Origin: DASXZH01 sp036502005
GTDB lineage: Bacteria > Armatimonadota > Fimbriimonadia > Fimbriimonadales > Fimbriimonadaceae
Direction: 5' to 3'
Length of the DNA stretch: 31,393 nt
Assembly (NCBI GenBank): GCA_036502005.1
Contig: DASXZH010000074.1
Span: 1-31,393 of the forward strand
In this document: positions 13,913 through 21,793 of the stretch, piece after piece
Layout of the letters: each line of letters starts with the position of its first letter
How positions within the stretch are numbered: position 1 is the first letter of the stretch
Program-made: the position numbers and the translations under genes
The notes under the pieces: model-generated
Told to the model about the DNA's origin: nothing
Seen by the model: only the letters and a program-made list of their open reading frames with translations
Databases searched by the model: none

Positions 13913-15100
13913 ATGGATTACCATCCATCGATCTACCGATACGGCACCGCTCGGATTATCTTTTACACGCTCATCCCCATTGGGGCAGTGAGCTTGTTTA
14001 TGTTTCCTATAATCCTGATTTCGGGCGATGCCAGCGGCAAAGCTCAGGTAGGGCCGGGAGGCATATTCGGCACAACCCATGTGAACCCGCTAGAGAGTTC
14101 AGTCCTATTCTTGCTCGGGATGTCCTTCATTGCCTTCCTGATGCGACGAACGTGGCTAAGCTGGCACAACGAGAGAATAACCGTACAGTCAGGAGTGGTC
14201 ACTTGGACGAACTACAAGGGTCGCGTTCGTGTACAATCGCCTCTGGCCGACGTTCTGCCCCATGGCCTCATTATTAACAATGCCCCTAGCGGAAATACCT
14301 ATTACACCGTCAAAACCAAGCATGGAGATATTAACTGGAACGACTCCATTGACAACTGTGGCGACCTTGTCAGAATATTCCAAGAAGCAGCCTTTGAAAA
14401 GCCAGTGCTTCAAAATCCGCCCGATATAGTTCCTCCATCGGCACGCCCACAACAAAACCCGCCCGCCACGCCTCAGGATCCCTACGCTGATCAGCGCGCA
14501 GCTTTTGAAGCCTCCGCCCGTCCCGATGTGGCCGCCCCCCACGATTCTGCGGGAATCCATATCATCGCGGGGCCTGGCTCCCAAGGCCCTTTTATTCGAA
14601 CGGCCGCCCTCGGAGCGCCAAAAACCTACAGCTATCACACTTGGCAGTTAGCGTTCGTGGGATGTTTCGCCATCGTATGGGGCGTTGTATTTTTCGGCGG
14701 AGGCGTCTCTATGGCCACAAAATGGTCATCGCAGGCGCAAAGTTCGCATCCTTGGCCGGAGCTAGCAATATTTTTCGTCATGGGATTAGCGGTGGCCTTA
14801 GCCGGCATTTATGCCCTGGGCCGATTTTCTCATTGCAAGATTATTTTCGACGGTGAAAACGCTGTAGTCTATGATTGGACTGGCGCCATTTCAGGCCACT
14901 ATTCCTTCCACAATCTCAACCTTAACGACCTGACCAAGAACCAAATCAACAACCGGCAACCCGGAACCATAATGGTCGGGTCTAGCTATTCGTACAACTA
15001 CAGCGCCGCATCATCGACCGGGACCATGAGATGGACGAGCAGTATCACGGATGGCGAAGAACTTTACCAGAGCTTACACGCGTTAGCTGAGCGGCAATAA
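13913..15100 (+). CDS. Four-helix membrane protein of unknown function
   Basis: A 395-residue protein with two matching halves. Each has a pair of membrane helices followed by a soluble strand-rich domain: helices at about 17-37 and 62-80, then ITVQSGVVTWTNYKG; helices at about 245-268 and 284-304, then KIIFDGENAVVYDWTGAIS. The halves are linked by a Pro-rich stretch (PPDIVPPSARPQQNPPATPQ). The soluble parts look like small PH-type domains seen in bacterial membrane proteins, but no family is recognised with confidence. It lies on the plus strand, against the phage genes, with its own -10 box, so it is an accessory gene rather than a virion part. Confidence 0.65.
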   Translation: MDYHPSIYRYGTARIIFYTLIPIGAVSLFMFPIILISGDASGKAQVGPGGIFGTTHVNPLESSVLFLLGMSFIAFLMRRTWLSWHNERITVQSGVVTWTNYKGRVRVQSPLADVLPHGLIINNAPSGNTYYTVKTKHGDINWNDSIDNCGDLVRIFQEAAFEKPVLQNPPDIVPPSARPQQNPPATPQDPYADQRAAFEASARPDVAAPHDSAGIHIIAGPGSQGPFIRTAALGAPKTYSYHTWQLAFVGCFAIVWGVVFFGGGVSMATKWSSQAQSSHPWPELAIFFVMGLAVALAGIYALGRFSHCKIIFDGENAVVYDWTGAISGHYSFHNLNLNDLTKNQINNRQPGTIMVGSSYSYNYSAASSTGTMRWTSSITDGEELYQSLHALAERQ

Positions 15101-15106
15101 GATCGA

Positions 15107-15478
15107 CTAGCTCTTCTTCCTCTCTTCCCACTCGCCTCGCACATAAACCTCAGCACCGACCTGCCACTTCCCGTCGTTGCTGTTCAGCCCGCGCAACAAA
15201 ACCGGCCGCCCGTCATCACCCAAGGAGAGCATATAGTTATGAACCCGAAGAGACTTAAAGTTGCGGTGGGTGGTGTCCGTCGGAACAGAATGCAACTCAA
15301 AGGCAGGAATGGGCACCCGGCCTAGCCTGATCTCGTCCACCCGCTTGCAGCTAGGCAAAGTCAAAAAATCTCGATTTGTTACAACGAAGCGCCTAAAGCC
15401 CAACTGCTCCGGAGATTGCTCTCGGGTCGGTTGCTCGAACGGCATAACATTGGCAACATCTAACTGCTGATTTAACAT
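15107..15478 (-). CDS. 123-residue unknown protein next to the capsid genes
   Basis: The start at 15478 (MLNQQLDVANVMPFEQPTRE) is set by AGGAG 7 nt upstream; a longer frame to 15565 runs through a terminator and is rejected. The sequence is soluble and strand-rich (PAFELHSVPTDTTHRNFKSL, VLLRGLNSNDGKWQVGAEVY) with a charged C-terminus (EWEERKKS). The ribosome site and MLN start resemble those of the major capsid gene, suggesting a phage origin, perhaps a small head protein. No family is recognised. It ends 6 bp from the convergent membrane protein gene. Confidence 0.6.
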   Translation of the reverse strand: MLNQQLDVANVMPFEQPTREQSPEQLGFRRFVVTNRDFLTLPSCKRVDEIRLGRVPIPAFELHSVPTDTTHRNFKSLRVHNYMLSLGDDGRPVLLRGLNSNDGKWQVGAEVYVRGEWEERKKS

Positions 15479-15488
15479 AAAAAATCTC

Positions 15489-15527
15489 CTGAAAAACAAA
15501 AAATCCCCAGAGGAACCCCTCGGGGAT
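15489..15527 (-). terminator. Intrinsic terminator before the 123-residue gene
   Basis: On the minus strand ATCCCC-GAGG...CCTC-T-GGGGAT (pairs 15503-15508 with 15522-15527) forms a strong hairpin followed by TTTTTTGTTTTTC. It lies between the methyltransferase stop and the ribosome site of the 123-residue gene. It should end messages coming from the methyltransferase and capsid side, or act as an attenuator. Confidence 0.75.
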
Positions 15528-15601
15528 ATACAAAAAAACCGGCGGCAACCTCGGCCAGCGACCACCTAACTTTGTAGGTTCTAAGTTCTACATTCCACGC
15601 T

Positions 15602-16408
15602 CTAGCTACTTCCGTGCGGTCGCCTCAACTCAAAAATCGTCCCCTGAGGGGTTTCGCGCAACGAGGCCATACCATGTTGAAGCAAGGTCTGCTGCATATT
15701 CGCAAGCTGCCCCCTTGCCTCTAATACCTTGTCCAAAAAAACCTGGGGGTTCACTATGTCCAGTGGCCTGTTTATCAAGCTTTCGGCGTTAAGTTTCTCG
15801 TTAGCGCGAACCAGTTCTGCTTTGGCAAACAAAATCATATTCTGCCTTAGCCAAACATGAACATTCGTGTCCTGCCAGACAGGCCCCCGCAAAAGATCAA
15901 TTGGTAAGAAACCCGCATCGTTAAATTTCTGCACCCAATAGCTCAGAAACTGTTCGTTAATGTGGTGCATCCCACCCTGGAGCGGGATTGCCGCTGAAAA
16001 AACGACATAGTCTGCGTGCGATACGAGTGCCTTAACAAGATGCGGCGAAGCCGCATCTGATAGATGCTCGCCGACCTCAAGCGAAATCGCCAAATCAAAC
16101 TTACGGTCCAAATCGATGGGCTTTTCAAGGTCGGTAATCGTTATAAAACTTTTGTCTATATCGAGACCGTCCAAGCCAAGCCACGGGCCCTCAACCCCGG
16201 CAATTTCCATCCCCATTTCTTGAGCAGCCGCCAAATAGGTCCCAATCCCGCAACCAATATCCAGAACGGATTTGACAGGAAAGAACTCCTGAACTCGGTT
16301 GAGAATGTACCGCGCAGAGTAAATGCTCCTTTCCTTGTCCTCAGTCAAACGACCCTTATGCAGTTCCTCATAGACTGACTTGCGGGGATCTAGTGGCGGT
16401 TCTTGCAT
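15602..16408 (-). CDS. Class I SAM-dependent methyltransferase
   Basis: A 268-residue protein with methyltransferase motif I at about 48-56 (VLDIGCGIG), an acidic residue ending strand 2 (GVEGP), and LAISLEVGEHLSDA at the motif IV area. The segment DYVVFSAAIPLQGGMHHINE followed by SYW is typical of a group that methylates sugars or small molecules, often encoded near glycan genes. The target cannot be told from sequence. It sits between the capsid gene and a terminator, on the phage strand, flanked by repeats; no good ribosome site is seen. It is probably cargo that modifies the host surface or metabolites rather than DNA, since no target-recognition domain is present. Confidence 0.8.
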   Translation of the reverse strand: MQEPPLDPRKSVYEELHKGRLTEDKERSIYSARYILNRVQEFFPVKSVLDIGCGIGTYLAAAQEMGMEIAGVEGPWLGLDGLDIDKSFITITDLEKPIDLDRKFDLAISLEVGEHLSDAASPHLVKALVSHADYVVFSAAIPLQGGMHHINEQFLSYWVQKFNDAGFLPIDLLRGPVWQDTNVHVWLRQNMILFAKAELVRANEKLNAESLINRPLDIVNPQVFLDKVLEARGQLANMQQTLLQHGMASLRETPQGTIFELRRPHGSS

Positions 16409-16775
16409 CCTAATCAGCCTCGACTTACCAAGAGCTTAGCATGATTGCGAAAGGTCACCCAGGTAGTCTCGCGCCCTTGAAATGGCGCTGAAAAGTAGAT
16501 AGAAGATAAGTTCCCCATTAACCGTTCATATCCCCAAGCTATATTTAATATTTACAAGAGCCGACTTCAAAATGAACAGTAGGTGCTCCCTCTATGCGAG
16601 ATCGCAAAGTCGATGAGCACCACAAATCGTTGCGGCCTTCACACCATAGACGCGCACCGAGCGAAGGGGGAAACCAGCGAAGCTAGAAGGGGGCGTTAAT
16701 CAGGCCCGTCGCGACTAGCGACACCACATATCAAACATTTTGAAATCGGCTCACTATCTACCGTTTACTCCCGGA
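16409..16775. other. 367-bp gap between methyltransferase and capsid genes
   Basis: No credible gene. It contains copy 2 of the GTGC...CTAT repeat (16583-16695) and otherwise featureless A/T-richer sequence. Confidence 0.6.
16583..16695 (+). repeat. Dispersed GTGC...CTAT repeat, copy 2
   Basis: It begins GTGCTCCCTCTATGCGAG and ends with CGCACCGAGCGAAGGGGGAA and ACCAGCGAAGCT. It matches copies at 11183 and 18457 in block order. The tail can fold as CCAGC-GAA-GCTGG in copy 3, but the stem has a mismatch here. Confidence 0.55.
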
Positions 16776-18212
16776 TCAGACCGCTGTAACTCCCGTGCTC
16801 TTGCCGAACACGGTCGCCCCCTTCATGCGCAAAACCTCGTAAACCGAGACGATCCCCGGATAAACGTGCGGCGAAGCAACCGAGGGAGCGATCTCCTGAG
16901 CCACATAGCCCTGTATATTTACATTCGGCGCAATCTCGGGAAGTTGGACCTGTGGCAAAACATCCACGTCCAAGGCTGCCTTTGCATCGGGTAAGAAGTC
17001 CGCGCCGAACACCATCGTCCCAGCCGGCATAAATCGCGAAACCAGAATCGGCACTTCCTCGCCGGTAAGCGGGTGCTTATACCCAGTCACCTTGAAGCCA
17101 AGAACCGACTCCGCGTTGGTCGTCGTCTGCCGAATAATCGTGCCCGCGCTTTCCGCAAGGTGAGTCAACGAAAGGGCCTCCTGGCCATTCACCATAATCC
17201 AGGCATTCATGGCGCCTTGCGTATAGGTACGGCTCAGTTGCTCGTCGATATGGTCCGTTGTCAGCGCGCCCACCGAAGTCTGGATCTGCGGAACAGGCAC
17301 TCCATTTGCAGAAGTGATCTGCGCCAAAAGCCCGTCGAATCCAAGCGCGTTGGTGCCATCGCCAAACGGAGGCTCGATAATCGTTGAGACGCTGTTGATA
17401 AGCGCGAACTCTTCGATCAGCATGAGCCTACGAATGGCCGCTGTCTTCTCAAGCGCAAGCTGATTATCGTACGAGGCACCTGCCGCCATCGCAAGGCCCG
17501 TAATCGAAAGCATCGTGCCCAGCAGCTTATAAGTCGCCGTCTTTTTCGTGTAAACCGCCGAAGAAGTCGCCGGAGCTCCGGATTCCGAGAAGAACGCCTG
17601 AACCGGGTTCTGGCCAGGCTGCGCGTAGGGTCCCATCTGAACCGTCTCACTGGTGGTAGTGCTGATCGAAGAGGTAAGCACCACCGTGGTCGAGTTGGTC
17701 ACAGAGCTGATGATAGCGTAAAGGTTGGAAGTCTGGAAGTACAACGACATCCCAGCGACCATACCGCTCGTCGATCCGACCGTTTGCGTCGCCGAAGAGG
17801 CGCCGGTTGTAACCGTTGTGTTTACACCGTAGCCGCCGCCTAAGCTCGTGATCTGCTCCCAAGAGCTTGCCGAAGAAGAACCCATTACCCGTGGCAATCG
17901 GTTTCGCAAAGGTGTATCGAGCGGTATCAACTGCTTCGCCTCAGCCTCCAGGTTCTCCCGAATCGGAATCCCCGATAGGGTCTGGCCGGTTCGCATGATT
18001 TGGAGCATCTCCATCTGCAAATCGGCCAAATACCGAGTGGGATCCACATCCCCAAACTCGCCGCGCTCCAGTTTCAAGAACTTCTCCTGAAGCTCGGCGG
18101 GAAGCCCCGATCTAAAAACACTCCGCGAAAGCGGAAGCGCCGAACCAACTCCCATCGGCAAAGCCGCGGGCAAAAACCCGCCAGACGGCGGCATCATAAC
18201 TTTGTTTAACAT
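16776..18212 (-). CDS. Major capsid protein (HK97 fold)
   Basis: A 478-residue protein; ATG 18212 has AAGGAG 6 nt upstream. The N-terminal 115 residues are helical and may act as the scaffold part removed by the protease. The rest has HK97-type features: a SWEQ start of the mature domain, LLGTMLSITGLAMAAG, the IRRLMLIEEFALINS helix, GFDGLLAQI, and the late TGYKHPLTGEEVPILVSRFM segment. Residues 139-193 are an inserted strand-rich module (SATQTVGS to SETVQMG), also present in the head closure protein. Position after the protease and portal genes confirms the role. The module could be an extra surface domain on the capsid. Confidence 0.85.
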   Translation of the reverse strand: MLNKVMMPPSGGFLPAALPMGVGSALPLSRSVFRSGLPAELQEKFLKLERGEFGDVDPTRYLADLQMEMLQIMRTGQTLSGIPIRENLEAEAKQLIPLDTPLRNRLPRVMGSSSASSWEQITSLGGGYGVNTTVTTGASSATQTVGSTSGMVAGMSLYFQTSNLYAIISSVTNSTTVVLTSSISTTTSETVQMGPYAQPGQNPVQAFFSESGAPATSSAVYTKKTATYKLLGTMLSITGLAMAAGASYDNQLALEKTAAIRRLMLIEEFALINSVSTIIEPPFGDGTNALGFDGLLAQITSANGVPVPQIQTSVGALTTDHIDEQLSRTYTQGAMNAWIMVNGQEALSLTHLAESAGTIIRQTTTNAESVLGFKVTGYKHPLTGEEVPILVSRFMPAGTMVFGADFLPDAKAALDVDVLPQVQLPEIAPNVNIQGYVAQEIAPSVASPHVYPGIVSVYEVLRMKGATVFGKSTGVTAV

Positions 18213-18285
18213 GTGAATCTCCTTGTAGAAAATCAAGTCCGCCGCGGCATGCGACGCAACATCTAACGAATCGAAAGTCCGGTTT

Positions 18286-18336
18286 AGAGTGCGCGAACTT
18301 GTTCGCGCTTTAATCAGGCGACTTGTCGCCGCTCTT
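18286..18336 (+). repeat. Two-hairpin intergenic repeat
   Basis: The first stem is GCGCGAAC-TT-GTTCGCGC (18291-18308) and the second is GGCGAC-TT-GTCGCC (18317-18330), joined by TTTAATCA. The lead AGAGTGC matches the family. Both stems pair perfectly. Confidence 0.8.
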
Positions 18337-18456
18337 TCCCCTAGGCTTATGATTGGGGGGCGGAATGAAAACGGACCCGCGCCACATCAGGGCAGCCAAT
18401 TCGAGCACGGCCCGAATCGAAAATCAAAAATTGAGAGGTGATTTCAAAGTGTCTTG

Positions 18457-18566
18457 GTGCCCCCTATATGTGAGGGCGCAAGGTCGCCTAATTCAACCCA
18501 CACAGCTTTTAATGCGACACTAGACCGCGCACCGAACGAAGGGGAAACCAGCGAAGCTGGAGGGGG
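18457..18566 (+). repeat. Dispersed GTGC...CTAT repeat, copy 3
   Basis: GTGCCCCCTATATGTGAGGG, CGCAAGGTCG and later CGCACCGAACGAAGGGG followed by CCAGCGAAGCTGG, a perfect 5-bp stem with a GAA loop. It shares order and spacing with copies at 11183 and 16583. Confidence 0.55.
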
Positions 18567-18599
18567 TTAATCCAAAAATCAAAAATCAAAAATCAAAAA

Positions 18600-19634
18600 T
18601 TACGCGAGTTCCCTCTTTATCCTCTGGATCTCCAAAATCCTTCGCTCAGCCTCCTGCTTGTCCGAAGTGCTCGGCAAGCGACTGATCTCCTCCAACTCGC
18701 GTTGAAGATCCTCGCCTCGTTCAGTCGAATAAGTAGCAGAACTCATAGTCCGCGTAATCAACTCAGGAACCAGAACCGGACGCTGACTCCGTGGCATTCT
18801 CTCAAGTTCGCGCAGCCGGCTTTCTGCCGCCTCCGCTCGCCTTAATGTGTCTTCCTGCAGTCGTTGCACTCTGCTCAACTCTGTCAGCTGAAAGTCGGGA
18901 GCGAGGCTCAATGACCCAACTTCATCGCTACGCACCACCTGGCCGAAGGCTTCCCCTGCCGCTGCGCGCTCCGGGTTCCGATCACCCAATCGAAAATCGA
19001 CATTCAAAAATCGAAAATCCGTCGGGGGGAGAGGTTCCGGTCCGGGCTCCGCCTCAACGCCCAACGCATCACGCAGAACGCACCCCTCCGCTTCCCCAGG
19101 ACTTGACACTAAGGACTCAGAACTTTCCTCAGGCTCAAAACTATCCTCCGCCCGAAGGCCTAATGCCGAATACCTAAGGCCGTCCTCAACGCATCCCTCC
19201 CCCATCCCTTCAACTCTCCAAACCGTAAATCTCGCGTCCTTGTCCTTCCCAACGTCCACCAACGAGGTATCCCACCAGTTGCATTTCTCAACGTCCTTCC
19301 CACGCATAACTTCAGGAATAACCCCGACGCTGAACCCCTTGTAAACGCCCTCTTTCACCTTCGACCAAGCCCGATCGTCCACAACTTTTACGCGCAGCAG
19401 GGCGCCCTTCTCGTCCCAAAGAACGCTCAGCGGCTTGCCCGCTGCGCTTGGCTGATGCAGCTCCCGCGAGGTCCCATTCGCAAGGTAATCCGCCGTGGCT
19501 GCCTCCATGGCCGAGCGTTTTAAACGAATCCCGCCCTCACCGGGCACAACCTCGTTCACGAAGGCATAACCCTCCACAACCCGTTCGTCTTCGTCGATCC
19601 GTTCAATAGGATAAGTGCGATAAATAGGTTTCAT
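18600..19634 (-). CDS. Prohead maturation protease with C-terminal coiled coil
   Basis: A 344-residue protein. Residues 1-145 match the HK97 prohead protease (U35): the catalytic His is in SRELHQP (H60) and the Ser in YKGFSVG (S102). It cleaves scaffold parts inside the prohead. Residues about 240-344 are a Glu/Arg-rich coiled coil, as in a scaffold. The linker between them (about 150-222) is encoded by sequence that elsewhere is intergenic repeat: GLRYSALGLRAED comes from a CCTTAGG...CATTCGG...CTTCGGG text, and DFRFLNVDFRLGD from a heptad tract. ATG 19634 has GGAG at 8-nt spacing; ATG 19640 is too close to it. The TAA is followed at once by a TTTTTGA heptad tract. Confidence 0.85.
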   Translation of the reverse strand: MKPIYRTYPIERIDEDERVVEGYAFVNEVVPGEGGIRLKRSAMEAATADYLANGTSRELHQPSAAGKPLSVLWDEKGALLRVKVVDDRAWSKVKEGVYKGFSVGVIPEVMRGKDVEKCNWWDTSLVDVGKDKDARFTVWRVEGMGEGCVEDGLRYSALGLRAEDSFEPEESSESLVSSPGEAEGCVLRDALGVEAEPGPEPLPPTDFRFLNVDFRLGDRNPERAAAGEAFGQVVRSDEVGSLSLAPDFQLTELSRVQRLQEDTLRRAEAAESRLRELERMPRSQRPVLVPELITRTMSSATYSTERGEDLQRELEEISRLPSTSDKQEAERRILEIQRIKRELA

Positions 19635-19705
19635 ATTCATATCTCCGGAAAGCCCTTCCCCTTGCGCTCTGGCGGAGGGGGAAGGGTTGGGATGGGGGTC
19701 GAGAT

Positions 19706-19755
19706 TGGAGTGCGGGAATTTATTTCCGCTTTAGTCAGGCGATTTATCGCCAGGC
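19706..19755 (+). repeat. Two-hairpin intergenic repeat
   Basis: The lead is TTGGAGTG. The first stem is CGGGAAT-TT-ATTTCCG (19713-19728, one G-T pair) and the second is GGCGAT-TT-ATCGCC (19738-19751), joined by CTTTAGTCA. It lies between the protease start and the portal stop. Just before it is the unbroken polypurine target sequence into which MITE copy A inserted elsewhere. Confidence 0.75.
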
Positions 19756-19762
19756 TGGACAA

Positions 19763-21181
19763 TTACACTTTAGAGTTAGGAGGCGTCCCGAGGCCTGGGT
19801 TCCCTGAAGAAGAAATCCGAACCTCATCTCCCTCCGACGTCGAATCCAATCCCGCGCTCTGCCTCGCCTCGTTCACCGTCAAATACGGACCGCCGCAAGC
19901 GACCACCAGCCGCTGAGTCTGCTCCAGCGGAGTCTCCTCCGCGCTCTCGCGGTCGTTGATCTCCAGGTCGCCAAAGCCCAAATCCTCCAGCGCCTCGTCA
20001 TAAAGCTCCTTCCGAATGGCAAGCAAAGAGGCGACACCCAGCCGGGTCGTCGCTGAAAAAGCATCTTCCTGCGAAACCTTATACTGCTCGCCAGCGAAGC
20101 CAATCGAAGCTAACTGAACTCCAAAGATCGCGCATGTTCGCCGAACAAGCCACAAATCAAACTGGGCAAAATCCTGATCCTTCCGCCCAAGCGATTTCTG
20201 ATTCGACAAGACTCCTGGCAAGAACTTCGCCCGCTGTCGGTTCTCGAGGTTCCCGTTAAGCATCGCCTCAAAATAGCTCTGATACTGCCGAATCTGATCC
20301 GGCGACCAAGTGTCCGGCACAAAGAACAGATCCGAAGGCGTATTGCCTGTGGTCAGCCAGTTCCGGTTCCACTTATCCGAAGCCAGTGCCGACATAACTG
20401 TCGTGATCAAATACTCCACCGGCGACCGAAACCAGGGCGTCCAGGTCATCGGCCAAAGGCCGTCGTAAATCAGCTCATCCTTCTTAAAGGAAGCCACATG
20501 ATAGGCCTTGTCGGCCTCATATCCACGCGTTTTAAAGTCACGGATCTTCATGCCCATAATCCACTGCTCGTACCAGGCATCGCCCGGTCCAGGCCATCCG
20601 TAAGCATCCATTCGCGGACGAATCGTCGCCGAATCAATCGGCAGCATTTCCAAAAGCCGCCCGCCGCGAGACCAACCTTTCCAAACCGCGAGCGCACCCG
20701 TTACTAGCAGGTCTTCAAAGATCTTTGCTTCAAAATGACGCCGAGTCTCGGTTGCCAAACCCAACCCGCCCTTGCGGGAAAAGAAGTCAGAGGCTTCCCC
20801 AATCCGGGCCCGGGTCGCCGAAGAATCATCCTTCGGGTCCTTCGCCACTATGTTAAAGGGCTGCGCACTCACCTCCCTTTTCAGGTGATTGATACACGAT
20901 CGCAAAATGTCGTAGCTGTCCGCAAACTGCCGGATCGTATCGATCGTTACTGCAGAATCCGGCCGACGGCGAGGGGAGTTTGAGGTGGAGTACCAGATCG
21001 GCCGATCGTAGCCGTATAACGGCAGCGGAGAACCTCCGTTTTGTGGGTATCCCGTCGGCACGCTCACTCCCAAATCGTATTCACTCATCGTCCGCGCCAA
21101 CTCACGCACGGTATCTTGGCGCTCCTGGGCTTTCGCCTCCGTCACCTTTTGGTCAATCCATCTATTCCAGGGCATTTTCAT
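19763..21181 (-). CDS. Portal protein (HK97 family)
   Basis: A 472-residue protein with the phage portal pattern: an N-terminal charged segment, SYDILRSCINHLKREVSAQPF in the clip/stem region, EDLLVTGALAVWKGWSRGGR, a strand LLEMLPIDSATIRPR, a YLITTVMSALASDKWNRNWL helix, and LWLVRRTCAIFGVQLASIGF before the C-terminal wing. Portals form the dodecameric ring at one capsid vertex through which DNA is packaged. It is placed immediately before the protease and capsid genes, as in HK97. AAGG lies about 9 nt upstream of ATG 21181. It is separated from the terminase gene by 3.8 kb of accessory genes, an uncommon break. Confidence 0.9.
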   Translation of the reverse strand: MKMPWNRWIDQKVTEAKAQERQDTVRELARTMSEYDLGVSVPTGYPQNGGSPLPLYGYDRPIWYSTSNSPRRRPDSAVTIDTIRQFADSYDILRSCINHLKREVSAQPFNIVAKDPKDDSSATRARIGEASDFFSRKGGLGLATETRRHFEAKIFEDLLVTGALAVWKGWSRGGRLLEMLPIDSATIRPRMDAYGWPGPGDAWYEQWIMGMKIRDFKTRGYEADKAYHVASFKKDELIYDGLWPMTWTPWFRSPVEYLITTVMSALASDKWNRNWLTTGNTPSDLFFVPDTWSPDQIRQYQSYFEAMLNGNLENRQRAKFLPGVLSNQKSLGRKDQDFAQFDLWLVRRTCAIFGVQLASIGFAGEQYKVSQEDAFSATTRLGVASLLAIRKELYDEALEDLGFGDLEINDRESAEETPLEQTQRLVVACGGPYLTVNEARQSAGLDSTSEGDEVRISSSGNPGLGTPPNSKV

Positions 21182-21793
21182 ATTTAAAAACCTTAGTTTT
21201 TGGAGTGCGGGGGTTTTAGAGTCTCGGGCTGGGGGCTAAGAACTTCGGAACCGGATTTTCACGCAAAGACGCAGAGCTCGCAAAGGGATCGGAGTGTCGC
21301 TTTAAGCGGCGATAAATCGCCTGATCAAAGCGGGAATAAATTCCCACACTCCAAACCGGACGTCTTTATTGGCGGAGACTCCCCCAACCCAAAAGGAGCT
21401 CCACCAAAAACTGGAATTGCCGGTTGTTCGCCGATTCGGAACTGTTGAAAAGCGTTAAGATTGTAATGGAGCCGAAGAGCCTAGCTATGCCCAGTAAAGC
21501 CGTGCAATATTGCTTACATTTCCAGGATTTCGTCCCTCGAATTGGACCCGATTGCCTTGAGGAGGAGGAATTGCGCGAGGTTTAGTTTCTTTGGAACTCC
21601 GAGTGTGCGTGTTAGTTCCCAAGGAACAACGGCGCGTGCGTTGGCTCGGGGTGAGGAGATGCGTTACGAGGCCTTTAGTGGGAGCGAGATAACGGCACGT
21701 TACGGTGACCAAGAGTAACTTTAGCCCGGTCTGGCTCCGAAGCCACATGGAACTAAGTTGGTTGGAGTGCCTCCGAGGCCTGTCTTTTATCCC
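21182..21793. other. 612-bp gap between portal and FHA genes
   Basis: No convincing gene. It has a partial GGAGTGCG lead (21196-21205), a host-style CACGCAAAGACGCAGAG text, and an inverted two-hairpin element (21300-21354). At 21585-21630 an imperfect inverted repeat pairs TTCTTTGGAACT with AGTTCCCAAGGAA. An 87-codon minus frame at 21485-21748 has no ribosome site and a composition unlike its neighbours. Confidence 0.55.
21300..21354 (-). repeat. Two-hairpin intergenic repeat, inverted copy
   Basis: Read on the minus strand: TTTGGAGTGT, first stem GGGAAT-TT-ATTCCC (21332-21345), linker GCTTTGATCA, second stem GGCGAT-TT-ATCGCC (21308-21321). Both stems are perfect. It is the only complete copy in the minus orientation. 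Confidence 0.8.

Larger units (their letters stand above)
18237..18599. other. 363-bp repeat-filled gap between capsid and protease genes
   Basis: No credible gene. It holds a complete two-hairpin element (18286-18336), copy 3 of the GTGC...CTAT repeat (18457-18566) and a TCAAAAA heptad tract (18572-18599) that abuts the protease stop codon. Confidence 0.65.

Noticed and set aside
21485..21748. An 87-codon minus-strand frame
   Set aside because: No ribosome site, odd composition and an inverted repeat inside; it resembles repeat-derived noise.
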